From: a bacterium
GTDB taxonomy: Bacteria; Zhuqueibacterota; Zhuqueibacteria; Residuimicrobiales; Krinioviventaceae
Assembly (NCBI GenBank): GCA_029561455.1
Contig: JAKQIY010000068.1
Coordinates: forward strand, 62,001-126,000
Direction of reading: 5' to 3'
DNA length: 64,000 nucleotides
The first letter of the stretch is position 1, and the number at the start of each line of letters is the position of its first letter. The translations under genes and the position numbers were made by a program. Under the pieces are notes generated by a model. The model ran no database searches, had not been told where the DNA came from, and saw only the letters and a program-made list of their open reading frames with translations. Of the stretch, positions 18,078-26,067 are shown in pieces.

Positions 18078-20036
18078 ATGAAAAAGTTTGTATTGGTTGC
18101 AGTCATTTTTGTCAGCCTTTTTTTTTCAAATTACGGCCGGGCAACCATAACTTCCGATTCTGTGCTGGTAATTCCAAAAACAGAGATTGCTCCAGTTATT
18201 GACGGCGTATTAGATGTGGTTTGGTATAATGTCTCAACTATTTTGATGGAAAAAGAAGAACAACCCTTTCCGACCGGGTATATTCCACCGGAAAACTGGT
18301 GGGATATATGGGGCAATTTTAAAATGTTATGGGATGACAAGTACCTTTATCTTTTTGTGCAGGTCTATGATGATACAAATAATTATAATAATACCAACAC
18401 GTATGCACAGGATGGCATCGAACTTTATTTTGACGCCGATAATTCAAAATTAATGTCGTATGATGGTTATGATGACTTTTTTATAAGATTCAATACCCAG
18501 TGGACCTCCCTTCTAAATGTAGAAACAGGATATGGTGGTACCGGTTTTGACTGGGGTTTTTTTATAGTGAGATCAAAATTTGCTTTTGTGTTTACGGAGC
18601 TGGGTTATAATTTCGAAGCTGCCTTTTATCTTGATGATTTACAGATGGAATGGGATTATGATGAATATTTTGGTTTTGAAATTAATATTAATGATAATGA
18701 TGTAGGTGACCATGATAGCGGCTGGCGGTGGTGGCGTTCCGATAATGATACCTGGAATGATCCCAGCCTGTTTGGTACTGCGGTTCTTGAAAACCTGCCG
18801 GTCGGACAAGAATTACGTGTCGGTGAAGTTTACCATGCGCCGGTACTGGACGGGCTACTGGAACCGGCATGGGACTATGCGCCCGATTTCACTGCCGGAG
18901 AGTTTATCGCTCTTGATAATGGAGCGCCTGTTAACTGGGATATGTATAGTGAGGTTATCGATTGGAATGACACGAACTGCGATTTCCGGTTAATGTGGGA
19001 TGAACATTATATTTACTTTTTTACTACTATCCGTGATGATTATATAAACACTAGCGGGGATGATGATACAAATAAAGACAGTATCGAATTATTCTTTAAT
19101 GGCGTTAATAATACGTCAATGAACTCCGGAACCGGCGCGTTTGAAAGTACCGCCGCTCACTTTATTTTTGTATATTCCGATACAACTCTGGATAATGTCG
19201 CCTTTGCCAAAACTGCGCTTGGCTGGAATGCAGAAGGCCGCATCCCATTTTCGGAGTTAAATTTTACCCCCCAAATGTACGAAAAATTTACGTTTGATAT
19301 TATCTTTAATGACCGGGATGAATCCGGTGCGCTCTATAGCGGCAAAAGGGCATGGTGGGGAAACGACCTGGCTTTGCGGCAGAATCCAGCTCTGTGGGGT
19401 CCGGCTGTTTTACAAGAGGCTTATCAAATTAAAAATGAACACAAACCAACTGTTTATACGTACCCTGCGACGACTGTAACTGAGACATCGGCTTTTTTAA
19501 ATGGTCGTGTCACTACTAATGCAGACTATACAACCGCCAAATTTATTTACTGGGGCAGCGATGAACAGCATAATGAAATTAAAGCGACAAATAGTCCAAT
19601 ATATCACAACAAAATTGTAAATGCTTATGTTAATTTAGCCGGCCTGGTACCCAATTCAACTTATCATTATTATATCCTCGCCCAAAATGACATTGGCGCT
19701 GCCCAGGGTGAAACCCGAACCTTTACCACATTACCGGCTACCGGTGTTGAGGATAGTAACAATTCTATACCTTTTACCTGGCAGTTATTACAAAACTATC
19801 CCAATCCGTTTAATGCCGAAACGATGATTGAATTCAGCCTTGCCAAGCCATCGTATGTTCGCCTGGAACTATACAACATATCCGGCGAACAGGCGGCAAC
19901 TTTGGTATCAGAGCAGTTGAACGCCGGAATCCATAAAATTAACTGGGATGCAACCGGTTATGCCGGCGGGGTCTATTTTTATAAACTCATAACGCCGGAT
20001 TTTGTTATGATAAAAAAATTAGTATATGTCCGTTAA
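18078..20036 (+). CDS. Secreted CBM9-type carbohydrate-binding protein with sorting domain
   Basis: 652 residues from the ATG at 18078; the in-frame ATG at 18063 lies in the aaagggga ribosome-binding site. After the signal peptide come two CBM9-like/DOMON-related beta-sandwiches: PVIDGVLDVVWYNVST with WDDKYLYLFVQVYDD and DGIELYFDADN, then PVLDGLLEPAWDYAPD with WDEHYIYFFTTIRDD and DSIELFFNGVN. A fibronectin-III-like domain (VTETSAFLNGRVTTNADYT, NSTYHYYILAQNDIGA) precedes the C-terminal sorting tail (LLQNYPNPFNAETMI to KKLVYVR). It probably binds plant polysaccharide at the cell surface and assists the flanking glycosidases. No catalytic domain seen. Confidence 0.9.
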   Translation: MKKFVLVAVIFVSLFFSNYGRATITSDSVLVIPKTEIAPVIDGVLDVVWYNVSTILMEKEEQPFPTGYIPPENWWDIWGNFKMLWDDKYLYLFVQVYDDTNNYNNTNTYAQDGIELYFDADNSKLMSYDGYDDFFIRFNTQWTSLLNVETGYGGTGFDWGFFIVRSKFAFVFTELGYNFEAAFYLDDLQMEWDYDEYFGFEININDNDVGDHDSGWRWWRSDNDTWNDPSLFGTAVLENLPVGQELRVGEVYHAPVLDGLLEPAWDYAPDFTAGEFIALDNGAPVNWDMYSEVIDWNDTNCDFRLMWDEHYIYFFTTIRDDYINTSGDDDTNKDSIELFFNGVNNTSMNSGTGAFESTAAHFIFVYSDTTLDNVAFAKTALGWNAEGRIPFSELNFTPQMYEKFTFDIIFNDRDESGALYSGKRAWWGNDLALRQNPALWGPAVLQEAYQIKNEHKPTVYTYPATTVTETSAFLNGRVTTNADYTTAKFIYWGSDEQHNEIKATNSPIYHNKIVNAYVNLAGLVPNSTYHYYILAQNDIGAAQGETRTFTTLPATGVEDSNNSIPFTWQLLQNYPNPFNAETMIEFSLAKPSYVRLELYNISGEQAATLVSEQLNAGIHKINWDATGYAGGVYFYKLITPDFVMIKKLVYVR

Positions 20037-20080
20037 GTTTATTATTATATTATGAATATAATTTTTTACAGGATGCTCAA

Positions 20081-22345
20081 TTGGCCGACAAATCTTTACC
20101 CTATTTTAATTCCGGGTTGCCTGTAACGGAACGGATTGCGGATTTAATCAGCCGCATGAACCTGGATGAAAAGATCGCCCAACTTTATTCCGTACCCTGG
20201 GAAGTCTCGATTAGCGACGAAAATGAAAATTTTTCTCCAGCTAAAGCGGAACAGTATTTAAAACACGGTATTCTTCATGTCGGACGTCCCGGTCTGAAAA
20301 AGTCTCCACGGGAAGCCGCCCGGTTTACTAACGCCGTGCAAAAATATCTGGTTGAGGAAACCCGTTTGGGAATTCCGGCGCTGTTTCATGAAGAAGCGCT
20401 GCATGGCTTGATGGCGCAGGGCGCCACCAGTTTTCCCCAGGCTATAGCCCTGGGCAGTACCTGGGACCCGCATCTGGTTCGGCGTGTTTTTGCAGTAGCA
20501 GCCCGTGAAATGCGCGCCCGCGGCAGTAATTATGCCCTGACGCCCGACCTTGATCTGGTGCGGGAACCCCGTTGGGGACGCACTGAAGAATCTTTCGGTG
20601 AAGACCCTTACCTGGTGAGTCGCATGGGGGTTGCCGCAGTTTTGGGGTTGCAGAGTGCAAGTGTGAATATAGATAATGAGCATATAATTGCGACTGTTAA
20701 ACATTTTACCGCGCATGGACAACCGCAGGGCGGCAGGAATGGCGCCCCGGTCAATGTTTCCATGCGCGAATTAAGGGAAAATTTCCTGCAACCGTTCCGG
20801 GCTGCGGTTGTAGAAGGCGGTGTGCAAAGCGTTATGGCTTCTTATAATGAAATCGATAGCATCCCTTCCCATTGTAATAGATGGCTACTACATGACTTGT
20901 TGCGTACTGAATGGGGATTTGCTGGATTTGTTACTTCGGATGGCTGGGGAATCGGCCAGTTGGATACTGTGCATCATGTCGCTGCTAACAAAAAGGAAGC
21001 GGCAAAACTTGCGATAGAAGCCGGCGTCGACTCGGAAATATTATGTCCGGACAGCTTTCAATTTCTGCCCCAACTGGTTAAATCCGGTCAGGTCAAGGAA
21101 AGCATTATTGACCGCGCCCTGGAACGGGTATTACGCAGTAAATTTAATTTGGGTTTATTTGAAAATCCCTATACCGATCCCGATGCTGCCGAACATATAG
21201 TCGGTTGCCCGGAACACCGGCAACTGGCGCTGGAAGCGGCGCACAAGTCGATCATTCTGCTGAAAAACACCGGGAATTTATTGCCGTTACATGTCGATAA
21301 ACTTAAAAAGATTGTGGTCATTGGACCTAATGCGGCCGGATTGCACCTGGGCGGTTATAGTTACGAACCGACTCATAGTGTTACCGTGCTGGAGGGAATA
21401 AGACAAAAGGCCGGTAACGATATTGAGGTACTTTATCATGAAGGATGCCATATAACCAAACAGCCATCGGATTGGCGTTTATGGTGGCAGGATGAAATTG
21501 GACTTGTTGACCCGGCGGAAGATGATAAACTATTAGATGAAGCTGTGGAAATTGCCCGTCAGGCAGATGTTGCCATATTAGTTATAGGTGGCAATGAGGG
21601 TACCTGCCGCGAGGGCTGGGATGATAATCACCTTGGCGACCGCGATGACTTGAACTTATTGGGCCGCCAAAACGAACTGGTTTTAAGAATATTTGAAACC
21701 GGAACTCCCGTTGTTGTTGTACTGATAAACGGCCGCCCGTTGACGATAAACGATATTGCCGACAAGGTTCCTGCTATAATTGAAGCCTGGTATCCGGGAC
21801 AGGAGGGAGGCGCGGCAATTGCTGATATATTATTTGGTAATGTGAATCCCGGCGGCAAGCTGAGCATCACTTTTCCCCGCTCCGTCGGTCAACTGCCGGT
21901 TTATTACAACCATAAACCCTCTGTCAACCGCCATTATCTTTTCGCAATTACCGAACCGTTGTTTCCCTTTGGATATGGATTGAGTTATACAACTTTTTCC
22001 TATAATAATATTCGTCTCTCTGCAAGCAATATGCATAAAAATGAATCAGTTACAGTCAGCGTCGATATTACCAATACCGGGACTTTGGCTGGTGATGAAA
22101 TTGTCCAGTTATACATTCGCGACCGGGTCAGTTCCGTCACCAGGCCGGTCATTGAATTAAAAGATTTTCGCCGTATCTATTTCAAAGCCGGGGAAACGCA
22201 GATTGTTCAGTTTACTATTACCCCTGATAAATTATCCTTTTTTGATGTTCACATGCAGCAGGTTGTGGAACCGGGTGAATTTGATATTATGATTGGCACA
22301 AGCTCTGTTAATTATTTAAAAACTATACTAACTGTACACGCTTGA
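20081..22345 (+). CDS. Glycoside hydrolase family 3 beta-glucosidase/beta-xylosidase
   Basis: 754 residues. The frame has no upstream ATG before an in-frame stop, so the TTG at 20081 (agga seven bases upstream) is the best start. It then has no signal peptide, unlike the surrounding glycosidases, and is likely cytoplasmic. GH3 N-domain motifs are PALFHEEALHGLMAQG, GEDPYLVSRM and KHFTAHGQPQGGRN; the nucleophile Asp is in FVTSDGWGI. The C-domain has ILLKNTGNLLPL and PGQEGGAAIADILFG, and a fibronectin-like C-terminus (YGLSYTTFSYNNIRLS, VTVSVDITNTG) follows. It would split imported oligosaccharides to monosaccharides. Confidence 0.93.
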   Translation: MADKSLPYFNSGLPVTERIADLISRMNLDEKIAQLYSVPWEVSISDENENFSPAKAEQYLKHGILHVGRPGLKKSPREAARFTNAVQKYLVEETRLGIPALFHEEALHGLMAQGATSFPQAIALGSTWDPHLVRRVFAVAAREMRARGSNYALTPDLDLVREPRWGRTEESFGEDPYLVSRMGVAAVLGLQSASVNIDNEHIIATVKHFTAHGQPQGGRNGAPVNVSMRELRENFLQPFRAAVVEGGVQSVMASYNEIDSIPSHCNRWLLHDLLRTEWGFAGFVTSDGWGIGQLDTVHHVAANKKEAAKLAIEAGVDSEILCPDSFQFLPQLVKSGQVKESIIDRALERVLRSKFNLGLFENPYTDPDAAEHIVGCPEHRQLALEAAHKSIILLKNTGNLLPLHVDKLKKIVVIGPNAAGLHLGGYSYEPTHSVTVLEGIRQKAGNDIEVLYHEGCHITKQPSDWRLWWQDEIGLVDPAEDDKLLDEAVEIARQADVAILVIGGNEGTCREGWDDNHLGDRDDLNLLGRQNELVLRIFETGTPVVVVLINGRPLTINDIADKVPAIIEAWYPGQEGGAAIADILFGNVNPGGKLSITFPRSVGQLPVYYNHKPSVNRHYLFAITEPLFPFGYGLSYTTFSYNNIRLSASNMHKNESVTVSVDITNTGTLAGDEIVQLYIRDRVSSVTRPVIELKDFRRIYFKAGETQIVQFTITPDKLSFFDVHMQQVVEPGEFDIMIGTSSVNYLKTILTVHA

Positions 22346-22443
22346 CCGAAATAACAAAGAATCTTTTGTAATTTTATTATTGAAAAAGAAATCTGTAAAT
22401 TGTAATTTATATAAAATTCAATAAGCTTTAAAGGTATACTCAT

Positions 22444-23529
22444 TTGCAAATCAATTTTTACAATGTGGTCAGCGCTATTGCGGTATTCCAGTCCGGTTTT
22501 CTTTCCCTTTTCTTTATTAATAATAAAAGAGGAGCACGGCGCAGCAACATCATACTAAGCTTTATATTACTTGTCCATGCTCTGTATATCATTTATACTT
22601 ATACCCTGAGTTTCGGTGCTGGAGAGGGCGCCGTTAAATATTATAATATTTTATTTCTGGTTAGCCAAACCGCTTTTTTACTGGGGCCGCTATTATTTCT
22701 CTATATTCTATCTATTTTAAAACCTGATTTTAAACTGAGCCCTGTGCATTTGCTGCACAGCCTGCCGTTTTTTATGGCGATTATCTACATTCTGGCTAAA
22801 ACACAAAACCTGACTATTCTGGTTGACTGGGGTTCGCAATTACGAACAGCCATGAGCGCCGGCGTGATTATCCACTTGTTCATTTACCTGATGGCGTCAT
22901 TTTATCTCAAGCGTTTTAAATTACAATCCATTATATCGGTAGAAGATGATTCGAAAATGTCCTGGTTACGGTTTTTACTTTTAGGTTATATCTTTTTATG
23001 GTTCATTCAACTGCATATTTTTGTTTTTATCGATATCTGGAAATTATACCAACTTTGTCCCTATTCCGATAGTTTGTATTTTACCTGCGTATTTATTTTT
23101 TGTAATTGTATTGCCTGGATTGCCATGAACAAGCCGGAAATTTTTTCCTTTCATAAACGTTATCAAACTTCGGAACTCTCTGAACAAGATAAACAAAAAT
23201 ATCTCGATAAACTATTGGCACACATTGAGGCAGATAAAATCTACCTGGAACCCTCAATTACCTTAACGGCGCTGGCAAAAAAGTTGCATATACCTAACCG
23301 TTATTTGTCACAGATCATCAATGAAACATTTAATTTGAATTTTTGTGATTTTATCAACCGTTACCGCGTTGAATACAGCAAGCCGTATTTATCCAAATTG
23401 GAAGATGGTAAAAAAAATATTTTGGAAATAGCCTATATGGTTGGTTTTAATTCCAAATCCTCATTTAACCAGGCTTTTAAAAAGCACACCGGCGTAACTC
23501 CTTCCGAATTCCGCAGCACTGGCTCCTAA
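22444..23529 (+). CDS. AraC-family regulator with membrane-spanning N-terminus
   Basis: 361 residues from a TTG start with aaagg nine bases upstream. The N-terminal 220 residues contain about seven hydrophobic helices (VVSAIAVFQSGFLSLFFI, IILSFILLVHALYIIYTYT, LLFLYILSIL, SLPFFMAIIYILA and others). A linker and a C-terminal AraC DNA-binding domain follow: LTALAKKLHIPNRYLSQIIN and ILEIAYMVGFNSKSSFNQAF, ending KKHTGVTPSEFR. This architecture occurs in Bacteroidota and relatives, where the membrane part is thought to sense a signal. It lies between the GH3 gene and a surface protein and may control them (inference). Confidence 0.9.
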   Translation: MQINFYNVVSAIAVFQSGFLSLFFINNKRGARRSNIILSFILLVHALYIIYTYTLSFGAGEGAVKYYNILFLVSQTAFLLGPLLFLYILSILKPDFKLSPVHLLHSLPFFMAIIYILAKTQNLTILVDWGSQLRTAMSAGVIIHLFIYLMASFYLKRFKLQSIISVEDDSKMSWLRFLLLGYIFLWFIQLHIFVFIDIWKLYQLCPYSDSLYFTCVFIFCNCIAWIAMNKPEIFSFHKRYQTSELSEQDKQKYLDKLLAHIEADKIYLEPSITLTALAKKLHIPNRYLSQIINETFNLNFCDFINRYRVEYSKPYLSKLEDGKKNILEIAYMVGFNSKSSFNQAFKKHTGVTPSEFRSTGS

Positions 23530-23662
23530 TCAGTTTCACAATAAAATGTACAAAATCATACATCCGGTCGATTTACAGTCCGGGTTATGATATATTTATC
23601 CTGCGCAGTTGTCTGACAGGTGTTTGAACTGTGCAGGTCATTATAATAATCAGGAGCCATAT

Positions 23663-25189
23663 ATGTGCAAGCCAAACATTTTTAAATCCGTTGTTGTTTT
23701 CGTAACGCTATTGATAATTACTATTTTTCATTCAGTTGCCGCCAACCCGGTTGGCCCTTATTTCGGCGAAATCCCGCCCGGCGATACGGCTAAAGTGTTT
23801 GCCCCAAATTTTATATCACGTCCGGACTGGTGGGTGCAGAACTGCTGCTTTTCTTCAGATGGCCGGGAGTTTATATTTTGCCTGACGGATAAGGACTGGG
23901 GAAATTGCCGTATTATGTATACAAATTGTTTTAATAATAATGAATGGAGCGAACCGGTCAAAATAATTGATAATGCCATTGTGCCGTATTTTTCCTACGA
24001 TGACCAGGAAATTTATTGTATTTCCTACCAGCGCAACGGCACTAGCACCGCCGATGTCTGGAAAAGTGCACGCAGCGCCGATGGCTGGGGTGAACCGGTA
24101 CGGGTAGAGGCGCCGGTTAGCGCCCCGGATGGCCATGAATGGGAGGTTGCTGCGCCTGCCGATAATATATTGTATTTTTCTTCTGACCGGCCAGGCGGCT
24201 TTGGTAATATGGATGTTTATCGCTCAGTCCTGGTCGATGGCAAATACATGGTCGCCGAAAATCTGGGTGTTCCCATTAATACAGCATCATTGGATGAATG
24301 CCCCTGGGTGGCGCCCGATGAAAGTTACATGGTATTCAATTCCTGGAAAACCAATCCCAAATTTGCCGGTAATAATTTGTATATAAGCTGGCGTAATGCC
24401 GACAGTACCTGGACCAATCCCAAAGACCTGGGCGCGGCGGTGAATACCAATTATCTCGATATATATCCCTATATATCTCCCGACGGCAAGTATTTGTTTT
24501 ATACAATCCGTAAAATTGCTTATGGCGGTTCGGAGCCCTCGAAACTTTACTGGATCAGCACGGATTTTTTGCACAAAATGCGCTCTACTAATTTTCCCCC
24601 TTATTTAAAAGGAGCTATCGAGCCGGTTAATGTTTTTAAAGATGCGGAGTTCAGTTTTCAAATTCCCGATTCAATTTTTCATGATGATGACGGCGATACG
24701 CTAAGTTATATACTCACAAAATCAAGCGGCTCCACACCGGACTGGCTGCATTTTGATCCCGTCACCCGCATTTTATCCGGCACGCCGCCAAAAGTGGAGA
24801 AAATATGGCTGCGGGTTACTGCTGCCGATCCTTCCGGGGAAAAATGCAGCTGTCTGTTCCGGTTAATCATTGAGGTCGGCAGTAACGTGGCCCAAGATAA
24901 CAAAACCCCGCGCCGGTATAGCCTGGGACAAAATTATCCCAATCCATTTAACCCGGAAACGACTGTACCTTTTATCATCAGTAATACATGTCATGTAATG
25001 ATGAAGGTATTCAATTGTCATGGTCAATTAGTGAGAACCCTGATCAATGGAATAATGGCCGCCGGTAACTATGCCGTTACCTGGAATGGTGCTGATGACG
25101 AGGGTTTACCGGTCAGCACAGGCATGTACCTGTTACAATTTACCACCGGGAATGTCCACGAATTGCAGAAAATGCTGTTGATACGATAA
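23663..25189 (+). CDS. Exported PD40-propeller/Ig-like protein with sorting domain
   Basis: 508 residues from the ATG at 23663, seven bases after aggag. The signal peptide (VVVFVTLLIITIFHSVAA) is followed by WD40-like PD40 blades (CFSSDGREFIFCL, YFSSDRPGGFGNMDVYRS, PDESYMVFNSWKTN, ISPDGKYLFYT) similar to TolB/OmpA-associated propellers. A cadherin/dystroglycan-type Ig domain follows (DADFSFQIP-like segment, DDDGDTLSYILT, PDWLHFDPVTRILSGTPP). The last 85 residues are a sorting tail (LGQNYPNPFNPETTV to QKMLLIR). Function unknown; probably a surface glycan-binding or structural protein of the carbohydrate region. A strong terminator follows. Confidence 0.87.
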   Translation: MCKPNIFKSVVVFVTLLIITIFHSVAANPVGPYFGEIPPGDTAKVFAPNFISRPDWWVQNCCFSSDGREFIFCLTDKDWGNCRIMYTNCFNNNEWSEPVKIIDNAIVPYFSYDDQEIYCISYQRNGTSTADVWKSARSADGWGEPVRVEAPVSAPDGHEWEVAAPADNILYFSSDRPGGFGNMDVYRSVLVDGKYMVAENLGVPINTASLDECPWVAPDESYMVFNSWKTNPKFAGNNLYISWRNADSTWTNPKDLGAAVNTNYLDIYPYISPDGKYLFYTIRKIAYGGSEPSKLYWISTDFLHKMRSTNFPPYLKGAIEPVNVFKDAEFSFQIPDSIFHDDDGDTLSYILTKSSGSTPDWLHFDPVTRILSGTPPKVEKIWLRVTAADPSGEKCSCLFRLIIEVGSNVAQDNKTPRRYSLGQNYPNPFNPETTVPFIISNTCHVMMKVFNCHGQLVRTLINGIMAAGNYAVTWNGADDEGLPVSTGMYLLQFTTGNVHELQKMLLIR

Positions 25190-25233
25190 ACACGGGGACA
25201 ACGCCTCGCCAAACCGGAACATCATGCGAAACC

Positions 25234-25254
25234 GATTGTTTGCACAAAACAATC
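25234..25254 (+). other. Small hairpin before the terminator
   Basis: GATTGTTT (25234-25241) pairs perfectly with AAACAATC (25247-25254) around GCACA. It lies between the PD40 protein gene and its terminator. Confidence 0.5.
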
Positions 25255-25261
25255 AAGTCAT

Positions 25262-25289
25262 AAAGCCCTGTGCAATGCAGGGCTTTTTT
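25262..25289 (+). terminator. Rho-independent terminator of the PD40-protein gene
   Basis: AAAGCCCTG and CAGGGCTTT form a perfect 9-bp stem with loop TGCAATG, followed by T's. Confidence 0.88.
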
Positions 25290-25361
25290 ATTTTGTCTTT
25301 TTTTGGTGCTTTTTTGAAGGGAAAACTGGGTATTTTATAAGCAAGTCAGGTTTTAAAAACC

Positions 25362-25389
25362 AAAAAGGCCCGGTGTATTGCCCGGCCTT
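25362..25389 (-). terminator. Minus-strand terminator after tRNA-like unit A
   Basis: On the plus strand AAGGCC-C-GG and CC-C-GGCCTT pair with one C-C mismatch around TGTATTG. In minus-strand orientation the stem is followed by TTTTTGGTTTTT. Confidence 0.7.
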
Positions 25390-25416
25390 GATGTTATTTA
25401 TATTGATTCAAGTTAG

Positions 25417-25487
25417 CGCCGAGGGCAGGAATCGAACCCGCAAGTATGGCTGGCGATGGATTCGAGTCCGGAGTGTCTGAATTGCCA
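25417..25487 (-). pseudogene. Truncated tRNA-Leu-like unit A
   Basis: The minus strand keeps the T-arm (GCGGG, TTCGATT, CCTGC) and the 3' acceptor strand CCTCGGC of the neighbouring tRNA-Leu, plus an anticodon-like arm (GGACTCGAATCC). The 5' acceptor strand and D-arm are replaced by TGGCAATTCAG, and the variable arm by ATCGCCAGC. It cannot fold into a normal cloverleaf. Units B and C share the altered 5' part. Terminator at 25362-25389. Confidence 0.75.
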
Positions 25488-25498
25488 CAAATAAAAAA

Positions 25499-25526
25499 AG
25501 GATTTGGTATTTTTCTCCAAATCCTT
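25499..25526 (-). terminator. Minus-strand terminator after tRNA-like unit B
   Basis: AAGGATTTGG (25499-25508) and CCAAATCCTT (25517-25526) form a perfect 10-bp stem; a T-run follows in minus orientation (complement of 25492-25498). Confidence 0.85.
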
Positions 25527-25534
25527 CTTATGTG

Positions 25535-25606
25535 TACCGAGGGCGGTAATCGAACCCGCATGGTAGCGCTACCGCTGGATTCGTGTCCGGCGCGCCTGGT
25601 TTGCAA
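25535..25606 (-). pseudogene. Truncated tRNA-Leu-like unit B
   Basis: The minus strand keeps the T-arm (with one change, GATTACCGC), acceptor 3' strand CCTCGGT and a variable arm GGTAGCGCTACC whose stem equals that of the intact tRNA but whose loop differs (GCGC for GCAA). The anticodon-like arm is CCGGACACGAATCC with a shortened loop. The 5' end is TTGCAAACCAG instead of an acceptor strand. Not a functional tRNA by eye. Terminator at 25499-25526. Confidence 0.75.
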
Positions 25607-25611
25607 CAAAT

Positions 25612-25672
25612 TTAAAAATGGTGGGATAGAATCCCACCCTACAAAACAATAAAGTCCCATTTCAGGGGCTTT
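25612..25672 (-). terminator. Two minus-strand hairpins after tRNA-like unit C
   Basis: GGTGGGAT (25620-25627) and ATCCCACC (25631-25638) pair perfectly around AGA, and a T-rich tail follows on the minus strand. AAAGTCCC (25651-25658) and GGGGCTTT (25665-25672) form a second stem with a T-G wobble. Confidence 0.75.
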
Positions 25673-25678
25673 TCAAAG

Positions 25679-25749
25679 TGCCGAGGGCGGGAATCGAACC
25701 CGCATGAGATTGCTGGCGATGGATTTGAGTCCGAGCGCCTGGATTGCCA
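25679..25749 (-). pseudogene. Truncated tRNA-Leu-like unit C
   Basis: The last 28 nt of the unit, from ATGCGGG to the 3' end, match the intact tRNA-Leu exactly (T-arm and acceptor 3' strand CCTCGGC plus A). The anticodon-like arm is CGGACTCAAATCC, one A shorter than in the tRNA. The 5' part (TGGCAATCCAG) and variable region (ATCGCCAGC) resemble unit A, not the tRNA. Followed by two terminator-like hairpins. Confidence 0.78.
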
Positions 25750-25771
25750 CACTAATCCTGTATATTCTACA

Positions 25772-25806
25772 AATAAAAAAGGATTCGGAGAGTTCTCCAA
25801 ATCCTT
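25772..25806 (-). terminator. Terminator of the intact tRNA-Leu
   Basis: AAGGATTCGGAGA (25779-25791) pairs with TCTCCAAATCCTT (25794-25806). The single non-Watson-Crick position is a G-U wobble only in minus-strand RNA, which supports minus-strand transcription. A T-run follows downstream in that orientation. Confidence 0.87.
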
Positions 25807-25814
25807 ATTATTAG

Positions 25815-25898
25815 TGCCGAGGGCGGGAATCGAACCCGCATGGTATTGCTACCGCTGGATTTTGAGTCCAGTGCGTCTACCTGTTTCACCACCTCGGC
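25815..25898 (-). tRNA. tRNA-Leu (anticodon CAA)
   Basis: 84 nt on the minus strand. Acceptor stem GCCGAGG/CCTCGGC with discriminator A; anticodon stem CTGGA/TCCAG around loop CTCAAAA, giving anticodon CAA (reads UUG). The long class II variable arm is GGTA-GCAA-TACC, and the T-arm is GCGGG/CCCGC with TTCGATT. The CCA end is not encoded. A promoter (25905-25932) and a terminator (25772-25806) bracket it. Confidence 0.96.
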
Positions 25899-25904
25899 TC
25901 AAGA

Positions 25905-25932
25905 ATTATAATTTAGAAATATCCTGAATCAA
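25905..25932 (-). promoter_or_regulatory. Promoter of tRNA-Leu
   Basis: On the minus strand TTGATT (complement of 25927-25932) is 16 nt from TATAAT (complement of 25905-25910). The tRNA 5' end follows six bases later, so the transcript should start almost at the mature 5' end. Confidence 0.7.
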
Positions 25933-26067
25933 AGTCAAGAAAAAGATATTCACAATAAAATATTCCGGGCGTTTTTGTGATTTTATTTGTTTTTTTCTTA
26001 GAATAGATTAAATTTAGACTTTAATAAAAAATTCAAATAATTTATACAACAAGTTAATGGAGTTAAA

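Noticed and set aside
25394-25660. Open frames on both strands across the tRNA-like units
   Set aside because: They run through tRNA T-arm and terminator sequences shared by four units; their encoded peptides just repeat the tRNA-derived motif.
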